Assembly (NCBI GenBank): GCA_032718865.1
Contig: JALUTQ010000007.1
Location: forward strand, 1,426,001-1,490,000
Reading direction: 5' to 3'
From: Tilletia caries
Taxonomy: Eukaryota > Basidiomycota > Exobasidiomycetes > Tilletiales > Tilletiaceae
Length of the DNA stretch: 64,000 bases
A model generated the notes under the pieces. The model made no database searches, was not told the origin of the DNA, and worked only from the letters and a program-made list of their open reading frames with translations. Below, one piece after another: positions 21,744 through 34,063 of this stretch; within the stretch, counting starts at the first letter, position 1; every line of letters starts with the position of its first letter. The position numbers were made by a program, and so were the translations under genes.

Positions 21744-21898
21744 GCCAGCCAGCCAAGCCTTTCTCTGTGTATAACCCGTCACTGTTTCAACTCAGCTCCA
21801 ATCGCAAGGGATCAGCAGCTGCATCGCATTCGTTGCCCAAAGGAGGGGAGGAAGATTGCAAGATATGGTGTTTTGCGTGGACGCGTTCGCTCGCCCGC

Positions 21899-23969
21899 TC
21901 AACGAGAACTTTGCAGCTCGTCCTCAGCTGACCCCTCTCCTACGCTAACCCACTCCACCTCCGTGTCCGCCTCGATCCAGTACGGCCTCAACACCTCCGG
22001 CAACCTCAACCTGACCTCGCTCCCGCGCCCATTCCCGTTCCCATCCCCCGAAGGCACAGGCCCATCGCCCAACCCAAAGTTCTCGAGGATCGCAACAATA
22101 AGCCGCGGCATCGCAGCTGCCGTCGCGTTGAGCGTGTGCGCATACTCGAGCTTGCCTTGGGACCCTGGCGAGCGGCGATAGCGGATGTTCAGTCGGCGGG
22201 ACTGGAAGGTCGTGCAGTGCGAGGCGGACGAGATCTTGTGCATAAAGGGGAAACATCAGCATGGACGGTGACTTCTGGCAAGGGACGGATATGCGAGGAA
22301 CTCACTTCGCCCCAGGAACCGCGTCCGGGCATCCACGCTTCGATGTCGTACTTCCGACAAGCAGACGCGCCCAACTCTTCCGTCGGCATGTCCAAGACTC
22401 TGCGCTCAGGGAGAGGAATAAGGGCACATTGAACATCAGTGCCAAACGTTTGAGGAACGAGGCGTAACTGGCCCGGTTGCTGTGGACTGCTTGCTCCGAC
22501 ACCACTGACCTGTATGGCAACCCAAGCCCGCTAATGATCTCTTCTTGAATGACTCGCAGCTCGTCCAAATACGTCATATCCGCATCCTCAGCAGCGAAGG
22601 GAGACACCGCCGACGTCGCCGTCGTCTGCCCCTGCCCCTGCGCTACCTCCGTCTCAGCATCCACACGCGCCTCCTTCATCGGCGCCACGACGAACATCTC
22701 CACCTTGTCAAACTGATGGACGCGATAGAGACCCTTCGTATCCGCCCCGCGCGCGCCGGCCTCGGCGCGGAAGGCACTCCCCAATGCGCAGATCTTGAGC
22801 GGAAGGAAAGGACCACTGCCCGCCGCAGTTGAGGTGGAGCTGTGAGAGGGAGGGAGGAAGAAGGTCCGATCGGCGCATAAGCCTGCCAGAGGGATCTCCG
22901 CCGTGCCCGCCAGACAGAGCTCGGGCGTCGTATCCGCATCGCTTCCGGGGGCCGCAGACGCGCGCTGGGTGGTGACAAAGTACGTCTGTGACGCCTCGCC
23001 TTCGTCCCGGGGCATGAAGCCACACCGTCGTGCGAGATCAGCCCTGATTACATCGGGCGCCCGGACGAGCAAGAAGCCATGCTCGGCACAGATCCGGAGG
23101 GCGTATGTGGACAGGGCATGGGAGAGAGCGGCCAGGGGGCCGAGGAGGAAGGGAAAGGACGCGCCTGTCGTTAATGCGCCGGACGCCTGATCAAGCGCAG
23201 AGGAGAGCGGGAAGAGCGAGTGTTGCAGCTGTGCCGCTACTTCGGTATGTGCGCGCTTAGGATCCGGCTTCGAAGGGCCCGAGGCAACAGCGGGAAGCTC
23301 GTGCACGGCACAGGGGATCTTGTCCAGGAACGCAGCGGTGACCTCGGAAGGGAGGAGACCGAGTGGGTCACCGTACCCGATCAGACGGGCGTTGGGTTCG
23401 GGCCCGAGGGGTACGTCTGCATGTGTGCCGTTTGGGAAGCGTAACCGGACGTCGAGGGAGGACTGGAGGAGGGCGTCGTGCTGTGTGGTCAGCGCGCGCA
23501 GTCGCTGCTTGAGCGCAGCCGGATCGGAAGGGGCCGTCGAGCTCGTCTCCGTCGCCGCTGCTGTTGCTGCTCCTTCGTCCGCCTTCTTCTTGTGATTGCG
23601 CGGATCTCTGGAGAGCGCCTTCTTCAGTTGCGCAACCTCGTCCGCCAACCCAGGCAGTTCCGCGCGCGTCCGCTCGAGGGTGGTGCGCCACTGCTGCTCG
23701 CGCACGGGGAAGTTGCGCCGTTTGGCATTCGCGAAGGCAGCGTCTACCACGGCTGGTTGGAGACTGAAGGGCGCGGAGGGTGTCTCGGGCAGGCTTCGAG
23801 CTTTGCCCAGCGCTTTGGGCGGCGAGGGTGCGGAGGCGGAGGCGGTGGATGAGCTTGAGAGTGCGCGGCGATGGCACGCAGCGCATCGCAGGCTGTTCCG
23901 CACCGACAGCATCTTGGTGATGAGATGCGTGGCTGTCGTCTGCATGAAGGAAGTCCGAGATCTTCTCAT
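21899..23969 (-). CDS. Seryl-tRNA synthetase, mitochondrial type, 629 aa
   Basis: Charges tRNA-Ser. Exons 23969-22510, 22399-22306 and 22234-21899 join in frame. The N-terminal coiled-coil arm ([13 protein letters not shown] region) precedes the class II core: [14 protein letters not shown], motif 2 [35 protein letters not shown] and motif 3 [19 protein letters not shown]. Basic N-termini from either the ATG at 23969 or an internal ATG at 23912 ([10 protein letters not shown]) resemble mitochondrial presequences. Low-complexity inserts make it longer than the usual 450-520 residues. The start is 86 bp from the next, divergent gene. Confidence 0.9.
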
Positions 23970-24055
23970 TCAGCACAGACCTTGTTGCACTTGCACTTGA
24001 CCTTGACCCTGACCTTTACGACGGTCGCGATTGATTGAGAGAGACGTAAGAAGAA
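23970..24055. promoter_or_regulatory. Very short (86 bp) divergent promoter
   Basis: Only 86 bp separate the SerRS and ER-protein start codons. It contains a degenerate hexamer series on plus (TTGCACTTGCACTTGACCTTGACCCTGACC). If the internal SerRS ATG at 23912 is the real start, the gap is 143 bp. Confidence 0.5.
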
Positions 24056-25060
24056 ATGCTGTGGGTCGCGCTCGCTGTGCTGCTGCTGCTGGCAGCGGTC
24101 CGCGCTGATACGGAGCAAGCCCAGGTCGGTCCCTTCCTCTGCTTTGCTGATTCACTCGGACTTGCCTCGGAGGCAGCTGCGTCCCGGCTCTCCCAAGACT
24201 GGTGAGCATGTTACCTATGATTTCTGAGGACAGAACTTGGAACTGACTTCCCTCTCATTCTGCAGGCCCGTCCTGAAGGCAGCCCCGTTCCCGAGTACGT
24301 TCAGCCTGCCCATCGCGGCCGAGGCTCGTCGACGAGGTTCCGATCATGATGAATTCGAAGTCGATAGCAAACTCGGAGCTTGGGTCGTCCTCGATCTGCT
24401 GTCGTCCAATGCACACTCCCTGCGGGCGTCCTGGCCAGGCTCAGTGAGTCATTCCATTTCCCTCCTTCCTTCCTCTCCTGCCGCTTTCCGTTGCTCCCTG
24501 CTCACCTGTCTTCCTCTCAGTTCCCCGCGGAGATCACGCTCGACATCTTCGATACCGAGGCCATGCTGGCCAGAGGCGGCGTCCAATCAACGACACAATA
24601 CAACAAGACGAGTCCTCCCACAGAAGAAGAGAAGGAGGAAGCCAAGGCGCGGAATGTTCGATGGCAGCGTCCATGTCGACGGGCTTATGCTCAGGTGATC
24701 GCGTGGAGGAAGGGCGTGGCGACTCCATCTCCCCATCATCCTCCCCGGTTAATAGGACGCAACAACGACGAGTCGAACCATGGCTGGATTTGGCCGTATC
24801 CGCGTGCCTCTCCCACGGATGCAAGAGGATCGCCTCAGCTTGTACCGTTGCATCTCACACTCGAGCCTCTCCTCCTCGGCGCCGTCCCTCGCACGGCCAT
24901 TGTCTTCCTGCTGAGCACGCTGATACCCCTGCTCGCTGTTGCCTGGTGGGTTGCGGTCCCGGTTGTCATACAGTGGGCCTCGATTCAGCTGGACGGCATC
25001 ACCGGGTCTGGCCGTGCTCCTGCTGCCCTTGCTGCGGAAACGCGACTGAAATCCGAGTGA
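24056..25060 (+). CDS. ER type I membrane protein, PIG-X/Pbn1-like (tentative), 287 aa
   Basis: Exons 24056-24201, 24266-24443 and 24521-25060 join in frame. A signal peptide (MLWVALAVLLLLAAVRA) is followed by a lumenal domain with ASWPGSFPAEITLDIFD, then one C-terminal membrane segment (TAIVFLLSTLIPLLAVAWWV) and a short tail. This architecture, size and the W-P...P-aliphatic strand motif resemble PIG-X/Pbn1, the partner of GPI mannosyltransferase I, but the match is from memory of fold and layout only. A 61 bp GTGATC...AATAG segment near 24694-24753 could be an extra intron. Confidence 0.5.
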
Positions 25061-25354
25061 AGGTGTTCGTTGAGATGATCATGCTGATGATCACGAGAAA
25101 ATAATTGAATGAAGTAATCGAGCTGGGGCGACCCAAGCATCCTGAAATGAGGCGGGCGGGCCAAAAGGCTGGACAGCATCGAGCAGCTCAAAGTCGACGT
25201 CCACCATCTCCGAGTCAAGAAGCAGGCAAAGGCACACGCAAGCGACCAGCCACAGCGCACAGCTCAAAGCAGCACACTCGATCTCCAACACTTTTCTGCC
25301 ACAGAAACAGGCCCCGCGACTCAGCAGGACCACCTTCCAACCTAACCAGAACGC

Positions 25355-26212
25355 ATGCCGAAGGTCAGTACTAATGACCCCTCCCGCTCGATGTGTCCAA
25401 GAAACGAAAGCTGAACGCGCTATGCTCCATCTGCCTTTTGCTCTCCTCCCAATCTTCTCTCCCTGCGCTTGCTCGCCCGCTTCGAATCGCTTCGAACAAT
25501 ACGCCTTACCGAAAACCAACAGAACAAGGGCAAGGGCGGTAAAAACCGTCGACGAGGAAAGAACGAGAACGAAAACGAGAAGCGCGAGCTTGTCTTCAAG
25601 GAGGAAGGGCAGGGTCAGTCTTTTTTTCCTTTTTTCCCTCCTCCGCGCATGCCAGTCATGACTCTTGGGATTCTCACAACGAAGAAGTGTCGGGCTGACC
25701 TGCTCCTTCTCTCTCTCCCTCTTTTCTTTCTTCTGCAGAGTATGCTCAAGTCATCAAGATGCTAGGCAACGGTAGACTGGAGGCGCAATGCTTCGACGGC
25801 GAGAAGCGTCTGGCTCACATCCGCGGCAAGCTCCGGAAAAAGGTGAGGAGAACCAACCACATCTACTCCCGCCCCTCCGCCTGCACTGCGAGACTCAACA
25901 AACACCCCCATCTCCCCGTTTTTCCTTCCTCTTCTCCCCCTACCTTCTTCTTCTTCTTCTTTTCGTCTCCCCTTCCTTCCGTTCTAGGTCTGGATCGGCC
26001 AAGGCGACATCATCCTCCTCTCCCTACGAGACTTCCAAGACGACAAAGCAGACGTCATCCAGAAGTACTCCTCCGACGAGGCCCGCTCGCTCAAGCAGTA
26101 CGGCGAGTTGCCCGAGTCGGCCAAGATTAACGAAACCGACACCTTCGGTGAGGACGAGGGCGGGGATGTCGAGTTCGAGGAGGCGAGTGATGATGATCTG
26201 GATGACATCTGA
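25355..26212 (+). CDS. TIF11: Translation initiation factor eIF1A, 142 aa
   Basis: eIF1A binds the 40S subunit A site and promotes scanning and start-codon choice. Exons 25355-25363 (only MPK), 25523-25613, 25739-25842 and 25988-26212 give 143 codons. A basic N-tail ([15 protein letters not shown]) is followed by the OB fold ([40 protein letters not shown]) and an acidic C-tail ending SDDDLDDI, as in all eukaryotic eIF1A. The nine-base first coding exon was placed by analogy with the universal MPKN start. Confidence 0.95.
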
Positions 26213-26869
26213 TCCCGTCGGGGGATCGTTCTCCGTCCTTCGGGTTTTGGGAATTTCGAGTGGGCGGATCGCTTTAGAGGGTGGCTGGGCGGGCGATGGG
26301 AGGGAGGAGAAGGAGTGAGCGGCGCGTCGGAGCCTTCCCTCAGGATGGGGGTTGTAGCATGCAAATTTCTTCCTCTTTCACCCATCTCCTGCGTCCCGTT
26401 CGCCCTGTCTCGCAACCACCACCAACATGCTCCAGCCTTTCAACATCTTCGGCGTCCGATCCATTCAGCCCAACACGCGGGACACCGATTTGGCAAGGTC
26501 AAGGGAAGGGAGGACCCTGGATTGGCACTACTCTGTCACACATGTGCATCGACCATGCTCTTTCTTCTCTCCCTTCCCAAAACTCTTGCTTTTCCCTCTT
26601 TCTCCTTCGCGTCGGGATCACCAGTCTGATGAAGAATGGGGAACGCGAAAGGCCAATTGCATCGAATCATGTGATAAGAGATATACAGATGGAGCAAGCA
26701 GTGCTGGTACAAGGAGGGAAGATGGGAGATAACAACATAGCGAGGAGATACGAGTACAACATGGATTCGGCCCAAACCGTCGTTTGTCGAAGTCTTCCGA
26801 GCCCGTTGAATTGGCGTTAGAGAGTGACCGTGATTTTGGCGTCGAAGAGGGGATGTGCGGCGTGGGTTG

Positions 26870-29800
26870 CTACTTGTACTTGCCCTCCGAATCCTTCGTC
26901 CCATCCATCGCGTTCTGAAGGCCGAGCAGCGTCTTGCTCACAGCTTCACTGGCGCCGAGCGCACCTTGCAAGATAGCAATCGGCACGGCTCGGATGATAG
27001 GTTGCGCTGAGCCCTGCTGTGAGAGGAAAGCGAGGGAGGAGAGGAGCGGAAAGTCATAAGTCAGTTTCGCCAAAACAAAGCCGTGAGGCCCCCCAACAGC
27101 AAAAATGGCGAGCAGAAGTCTACTCACTCCACCAGGGCTCTCGTACACCTCCATAGGAACCGCCAAAATCGTCTGCGCAGCCGAGTTCACACCCCTCCTC
27201 AACCCCGCATACGCCTGCTGGAACGCATCCCGCATATCCTCCGGCGGCCGAGCATACTTACTCGCACCCGCCGCCGCCATCGCCGCCGCCGCGCGCAGAT
27301 CCTCCTCATTCCCACCCGCACCCAGTCCGCGGCTGACCGGGTCGATACGCTCGTCTGACATCCGAGGACGGGCGATGGGTCGTGGGGTACCAGTCGAACT
27401 GGTCCCACCTGAAGGCCCGCCGCCGCCGACAGACCCGCTCCCTCCTCCTCCTCCTCCTCCACCGCCGGTTCGTAACGAAGCAGTCGATCCAGACCCAGAC
27501 CCAGACCTGACCGGCTCCGCCCTAACATCCGCACTCATCCGCCCACCAAGCACATGCTCCGCCCTCTCCAAGATCACCTGCGTCCCCGTCGCAAGCTGCG
27601 CCGAAAGCTTCACAGCCTCCAACGCCGTCGTCTTCGCGAAGCTGCCAAACCCCCTGCCCAAGCCCTTGATGAGCCGGCCGTCCTTCTGGTACTGCTCGAT
27701 GGGGAGCAGGACGAGGTCAGCAAGCCCGGCACCGACGTTCACTACCGTCCGGATGGGCGCCACCCCCGCCAAGACGTCCGCAAGCTGATTCGCCTTCACG
27801 TCCGGCGTCCAAATATCGTTCAACGCCTCAAAGAAGCGAGGCCAACCCGCGATCCCGCGAAGCGTCACATGCCTCAGCGTCATATCCGCCCCGTCGAAAT
27901 GGAAGAAGTTCATCAGCTCGATCGTCTTGCCCTGGCGGAGCTGGCCGTAGTCGACCCGTTTGGGCTTGTAGTCCAACTTGATCCGGACCGCGTGCACGTC
28001 GCCCACTTGGATGTGCGGGTCCGAAGGGGGCGCGGGCCCCGCGGGCGGGGAAGGGCTGCCGGGCAATTTGAACGCGAAGAACGCTTTGAGGAAGTCTAGG
28101 GCGTCCTGGTCGACATGTAAGCGCAGTGGAGCGATCTTGAGCCGCATCTTCGCCTCGTACCCGAGCTCCCGAGCGGCCGTGCGCTCATTCTCGACCAGCA
28201 CCCGGACCATCTTCGCATTCGCGTCCCGGTGCGTCGTCCGTCCCTCAGGCAGCAGCTCCGTCAAGAACGTCCGCCACGTCGACGTCTTGATGTTGTCGAT
28301 GATCTCCAGCTTCTTGGCGCTGACAGAGAGTCGGGACGCCAGTGGTTCGTCGTCGTCGTACATGTCAAATTCAGCGTTGATGCCCTTCAGGTTGATGTCG
28401 ATCATTGACTGGACCGAGCGCTCAAGCTTGGTCCGCTTCGTCGCCGATCCGCCGCCAGGAGCTTGGGACCGAGACTTTGCAGTGGGCATCGCTTGCCACG
28501 TGCTCGCCGTCGACTCTGTCTCCGCCGCCTCATCGCCATCCGCAACCTCCGACTCAAGATCGTCCCCAAATTCCTGCCGGAGCGCTTCGAGCGCATTTGT
28601 CGCATTGAGCTCATCCGCACCCTCGGGCAGAGTCAGATGGACAGACTCAGACAGCGACTCGATCGCCTGTTCTACACTGTCGTCCGATTGCTGCCCCTCG
28701 GAGAGCAGCTGCTTGATCTTCTGAAGTCGTCGCCGGACTCGTCTTGCCTCTTCTTCAAGGGTGCGACGCGTCACTACCCAGTCGTAGCCGGCAAAGAGAC
28801 CCAAGGTCACATTCAAGCGGCTGCATCGAATCCGTATGTTGCTGGTATATCGACTGCTCTCAGTTCATGATCTGTCAGTGTTACAACAACCTGGATGGTC
28901 TGCATTGGTCTAGGAAAACCTGAAACTCACCTGGCACCACGATCATCCTTCGGCACCGGACGCACAAAATAGTCCAGCTCCGGCTGAATCCCATCCGGGT
29001 GCAACATCCGAATCGTGACGCCGTCCGCAACCGAGACCACCGTCGCATCATAGCCCGGCTCGACGGGGACGGCTTCGATCGCGCCTTCGCCGAAAAAGTC
29101 GGAGCCGGAGAGGTCAATCTCTTGTAGTCGTGGGGATTCCGTCTGGGTTCCGACGTAGGATGGGTCATAGGGAATGTCGTCCTCGAGCAGGTCCGGGATG
29201 GAGGACAGTGTGGGGGCCTGGTCGAAGGCATGATCATCAACCGACACTGGAGGGGAACGAGCAAGTGTCAGGGTATAAGGGGTTTCCAACATAAATGCAA
29301 CGTGAGATCCAACATTACTTACTAAGTAGTTCAGAATTCCTGCTGGTCGTCGTCGATGTCCGCTGGGACTCCGCCAAATTGATCGCACTCGCATCACTGC
29401 AAAGCGTCATCCTGCAGTTCAGCAACCCGACGAACACGACAGAAAAAAATCAATGTTTCCTCGAAAGCTCACACTTTACTGGCTGACGTCTGTGCCGCCA
29501 AGTCGGCCGAAATGGCCGTTCCCAACGCGATGACAGCGTTCAAGGTGTCGGCGCAAAGCATCACGTTGACATTCCCTCGAGACAACGAAAGCTGGGGATA
29601 AGTTAAATTTCACCCGCGTCAGTTCACTGGCGAGCAGAAATCAACGCGAGCGAGTATGCCTTTTTTTTAGAGAGTACGAGTTGAGCGGGACAACTCACCT
29701 CGACTGCCGGTTTGGTCGATTTGTGCAGGACAGTATCAGTGACGAAGTTGCGGAGGTTGAGAATGGGCGCAAGTCCTTGGGCCTGTAGAAAAGGCCATTC

Positions 29801-32628
29801 CAAAGGGAATGCATGTTCAGTGTTCATCTAGCGCAATTTCCCGCCAACAGGAATATAGCCAGGGCCGGCGAGACACCGTAAAATGCCTTCAAACTCACCT
29901 TCCAAAAGGCATCAAGTCCATCTCCCATCCCACCGCCGCGCCCACCAGCAGCCGAAGCACCCACCCTCATCCCACTCCCAACCCGCCCACCACCCTCCTG
30001 CCCAACCTGCACCTGATCCAACACATACACACCAGCCTCCTTCCAGCCCAAATACACCGGCGTGCTCTCCGACCGGGGCATCATCTTCAGCCGCGCATGT
30101 AGATCCGTGAGCGTAAGTACCAGTCTGCCATGCAAATTCGGTGAGGATGATGAAGACGGGGATGGCGGCGTATCCTCCCCACCGACTCCCACCCCAATCC
30201 CAATCCCGCTGGGAACAACACTAATCGACCCCCGTGACACCCTCACCGAGACCCTCGTAACCTCATTCGGCTCGACCTGCTCGAACGCGCCCTCGGGCGC
30301 AGCAACGAACGCGAGCAGGTCCTCCAGTAACGTCGGGTCCGTACGGAGGCTGGCGATGAAGTCGTCTAGGGCGATCGCCATTTTGGACTCCCGGTAGTTT
30401 GTTGCTGGGTCGGCGAAGGTGACGAGGTGGAGTTTGAAGATGGGGTTGCGTGGGGCGAACTGTGGGAGAGGGAGGGAGGCCAACCCGGGGGGAAGGGGAA
30501 GTGGGGTCCGCCTTGTGAGCGAAGGCTGTGATCGTTGAAGAAGATGGTTGTGCGGGACCTACCAGTGATTTCGGTGGAGTCCGCTGTAAGATCATCCACG
30601 CATGCCCACTCTCCGCCACTTCTTCCACCTCCAACCCGCCCACTCTGACATCAACAGACATCCGCTTCTACCACCACCAAAAAGAAAAGAAGAAGAAAGT
30701 CGAGTCAGTGGACGGGACGGGACGGGGGCCTTACCTTGCGGTGAGGAACAGGTGGGGGGCAGGACTCTCTCTCACATCTTCAGGACGCGGTTGGATGACG
30801 ATCTCCGTCTGGCCCGCTGCTATTCTGAAGTGGCGCGAACGATGCTCGTCGACCCTGCGCGGTATCCTTGCGTCCAGGATCACTTGTTTCGTGAGGGGAA
30901 AAGGGAGTTCAGTGGTCGAAGGCAAGAGTTCTCAGATGGAGTCTGGAAGAAAGATCCCGGTAATGTAAGCTCACCTTCTTCGATCTCGACCGTCGTTTTG
31001 GACACCGCCGTGCGCTTGTTGTTTCCACCCAGTCGCAGCTGGGGCGGCCCGGCCCCGCCGCCGCGCATGTACCCATCCGAAGGCGGCGGGGGAAGCCCGA
31101 CCAAGCTCTGGGTCATGTCCATCGCAGGCATGTTCCTACCCCCTACCGCGGCATTTGCCACCCCGAAGACCAAGCTTGCGCCTAATTCGGTGGACTGGGA
31201 CGAGCTGCTTGAGAGTCCTTCTTGCTCTTCTTCCCCTTCCTCCTCATCTTCTTCTCCTTCCGCTCCGTCCTCGTCCTCATCCGCTCGCTTGGTGGGTGTG
31301 GGGAGCGAGTTAGCCCACTGGGTATAGTCATCCGCCAGTAGCTGGAGACCGACGAGCACGGTCCGATTGAGGGACAGTCGGACGGACGGGATCTTGATCT
31401 CTGTTTGTAGGACCGCCGAGGCTGATGCTGATCCTGATGCTGCTGCTGATGGTTTCGGACGCGAGAGGGAGGCTGGTGCTTGTGCCAGTGCTGGTAGTTG
31501 GCGAAGGGTGAGCTCAAGAGCGGGTAGGTATACGAAACGCTGTGCGCCATCGGCACCCGTCCGCGCCCCGCCCGAGTCCGAGCTCGTCTCACTCGTATCA
31601 GAGCTGTTCAGGTCGCCGGTCGAAGACGACGGCGTTGTCGTTGCGCTGGACTGGTCTTGTTCGGAGTGTAGCCAGAGGGAGATGCCCTGCAAGGCAGCGC
31701 TGCGCACGACTTCTTGCGGAAGTTTGCGTTTAGAGGTGGTCTGACCAGGCCGCTCCCCACTGCGTTCTCCGCCTGGGTCTGCTGCTTTGGGAGCGACGCT
31801 GAAAGCGAGTGAATCGAAGCATAGCTGGCAGCTCGGTACCCGATTATGCGCTGGCCGAGACTGTGCTGCGGAGGGCAGGACGGTGACGCGAGCGCGTTTG
31901 ACGCTGATCTTGAGTCTGGCGAGGAGGGAGTCGAGGATGCCCTGGAGGAGGGAGCTGGTTGTCGATGTGGCAGGCGGAGGAGGCGCCTTCTTTGCTGCTG
32001 GTTTCGCGAAGGCTGGAGCAGGGCGCGGAGTTGATGATGATGTTGATGAGTGCGCTGGTTTTCCTGCGGCATGCAGTGCTTCTGCGATCTCTGGCTCGCT
32101 CTGTATGCCCTCGATGACGCTCTGGAGCATGACGGAGCCGGCCATGGCTGCATCGTCGTCGTCCTGACGGCGAGGTTTGTCGCTTGCGCCCGCTGCTGCT
32201 GGTTGATCGGGAGTGCTGCGGTGGAGGATGAGGGAGAGATCTGGACCTTCGACTTCTACGCTGAGTTCGCCAGACCATATGTTTGGCCATGGGAGCTGTA
32301 TGGCGATTCTTGCGATGGAGCCGCGCACGACACGAATGGGGAGTGCAGGTTGTGATGGGTGATCGTGCGCAGAGGCGAGGAGGAGAGCATTGAGCGCGTC
32401 GGGATCGACGTTGAGATTGCGGACCTCGACTCTGCCAGTGAGGAGGAGTTCGGCGTCGAGGGTTGGGGCGTCGAAGTGGGTGTCTGGGTCGAGGAGGAGA
32501 TGGCCGAGGAAGCGGCGGAGGAGGCTGGCGAGGATGCGGCGCTGGAGCGCAGTGCTGAGGCTCGCGATCCCGGCAGTCGTCCCCACGCCCAGCGGCACAC
32601 TCACCGCCTCAGCGAGCCACGACAGCAT
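26870..32628 (-). CDS. ATG2: Autophagy-related lipid-transfer protein Atg2, spliced
   Basis: A rod-shaped bridge that moves phospholipid from the ER to the growing autophagosome. The start is the ATG at 32628 (MLSWLAEAV); the frame is open further upstream but without an ATG. The N-terminal chorein-like part includes RRFLGHLLLD and VEVRNLNVDPDALNALL. Exons follow at about 30925-30730, 30661-30550, 30465-29900, 29820-29700, 29593-29480, 29400-28935 and 28816-26870. The C-terminal domain is unmistakable: TSTWRTFLTELLPEG, LHVDQDALDFLKAFFAF, KIDYKPKR-like LDYKPKRVDYGQLRQGKT, LMNFFHFDGADMTLRHV and GWPRFFEALNDIWTPD. A Gly/Ser-rich insert lies near 27440. Confidence 0.92.
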
Positions 32629-32670
32629 CGCACTCGCACTCGCACTCGGTTCCAGCTGTGTCAAGCCCCG

Positions 32671-32702
32671 GCTCACGCTCACGCTCACGCTCACGCTCAC
32701 CT
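32671..32702. repeat. GCTCAC hexanucleotide repeat upstream of ATG2
   Basis: About five tandem GCTCAC units lie in the 5' leader of ATG2, between it and the divergent small gene. The repeat keeps the upstream ATG2 frame open (VSVSVS) but has no ATG. Confidence 0.75.
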
Positions 32703-32796
32703 TCACCTTCAGGATGCTCGGGTCAGGCGAGTTGGGTGAGGGTGGGGAGAGATCACCGGCAAAGTCGGACCGAACAGCCGGATCTCCCGATACTCA

Positions 32797-33028
32797 ATGA
32801 CATCAGCATCCGGCGCAGCACACCCCGGCGCAGCCGAGATGGCCCGCGGCGCCACCCTGCCCGAGGGGCGGACAAGACGCCGTCACAGTCGAGGAGCGCT
32901 CCACTAAAGTCTGGGGTACCAACCAGCGTCCGGCGGATTTCAACCAGGACGAAGGGCGGCAGAACCCGATCTTGCATGGCGGGTCGAATCAGGGCGGCTT
33001 TGACAAGGATGGGAAGTCGAAGACGTAA
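32797..33028 (+). pseudogene. Small gene, unknown function, with an apparent one-base frameshift
   Basis: The ATG at 32797 opens a hydrophilic frame (ASGAAHPGAAEMARGATLPE). At a GGGG run (32865-32868) the coherent frame changes: the protein-like continuation (VEERSTKVWGTNQRPADF, then GRQNPILHGGSNQGGF), ending TAA at 33028, is in another frame. Reading one G fewer would join both parts. It could be a sequencing error, a real indel or an unrecognised splice. Family unknown; a stress-type hydrophilic small protein is only a guess. Confidence 0.4.
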
Positions 33029-33122
33029 GGACTTCTTATAACATCATTCCCTCGGAGCTTCTTCTTTGATCTCAGGATCCCCTCGCTGTTGGTGTTGTTC
33101 TCTCTCTGTGTAGCATGTCTCA

Positions 33123-34030
33123 ATGGATTTCAGCATTTCTTTCCTTCATTCATCTCCACGACCATCACCATCTCTTGCCGCGATGAATCCAGCAGTGGCC
33201 GTCCTGCTCAGGCAGAGAGTCGCCCTGCGCACAACAGCAGCCCTCCCCCTCCGCCTCTCCCAGCCCGGCCTCCGTTTTGCCCTCCCTCTAAGCCCACGCC
33301 GACCGTACTCAACCGAGAGCCAACCCCAACAGTCCAAGAAGAACGCTCTCCAAACCTCGCTGTCCCACATCCGCACCCTCGCACACAAACACGGCTCCGA
33401 CCCAGCCTCGCTACTAACCTCTTTCCTAATCCTGCACGAACTCACCGCGCTCCTCCCGCTCCTCCTCCTCTTCTGGCTGTTCGAGCTCGTGGGCACGGGG
33501 CAGGGCTTGCTTTCGTGGTTGGCGACCACTACGGAGGAGGCAGGCGGGCAGGCGGAGGCGGAGGGGGGGTATAAAGCGCTTGTAAGGGGATGGGTGGACG
33601 AAGGCGTTAGGACCGCGGAGAGGGTCGGGAGACGGTATGGACTCTTTGGCATCGACAAGTCATCCACGACCACAGCAGGGACTGAGGCAAGTCCGCAGTC
33701 CGGAGCGCTGGTAGGATCATTCGCGAACGCAGTCGCAGCCTATGCATGCGTCAAGGTGCGTTTCCCTTCCCTCCTTCCTTACCCATGCTCTGCGTTCCAG
33801 AGTCGGCAAGCTCACTCACATCTGTTTGCGGTTTCATGCAGGCTCTCATCCCGCTCCGACTCGCAGCCTCCGTCGCCCTCGCTCCCGCCTTTGCACGCTA
33901 CACCATCGAGCCCATCAAGCGTCTGGCAGCGCGGTGGCGCGGGAGGTCCCCTGCAAATCCCGTCACCCCCTCCTCCTCTTCGTCTGCAGCCTCGCCATCT
34001 CCAACCAAGCCTTCCAGACCAGACCGGTGA
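33123..34030 (+). CDS. Mitochondrial DUF1279 (FAM210-like) membrane protein, 273 aa
   Basis: Exons 33123-33755 and 33842-34030 join in frame. The likely start is either 33123 or the ATG at 33183 (MNPAVAVLLRQRVALRT), which gives a typical mitochondrial presequence. The DUF1279 core follows: a membrane segment in LHELTALLPLLLLFWLFE, an amphipathic middle, then NAVAAYACVKALIPLR and FARYTIEPIKRL. Family members sit in the inner mitochondrial membrane; the biochemical function is not settled. Its stop is 33 bp from the stop of the convergent next gene. Confidence 0.82.
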
Positions 34031-34063
34031 ATGTTAAAGAAAGAAACGTTTGCTTTGAATTTG

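Noticed and set aside
32629..32706. ATG2 start upstream of 32628
   Set aside because: The frame is open through the GCTCAC repeat but the first codon there is GTG; the conserved N-terminus begins at the ATG at 32628.
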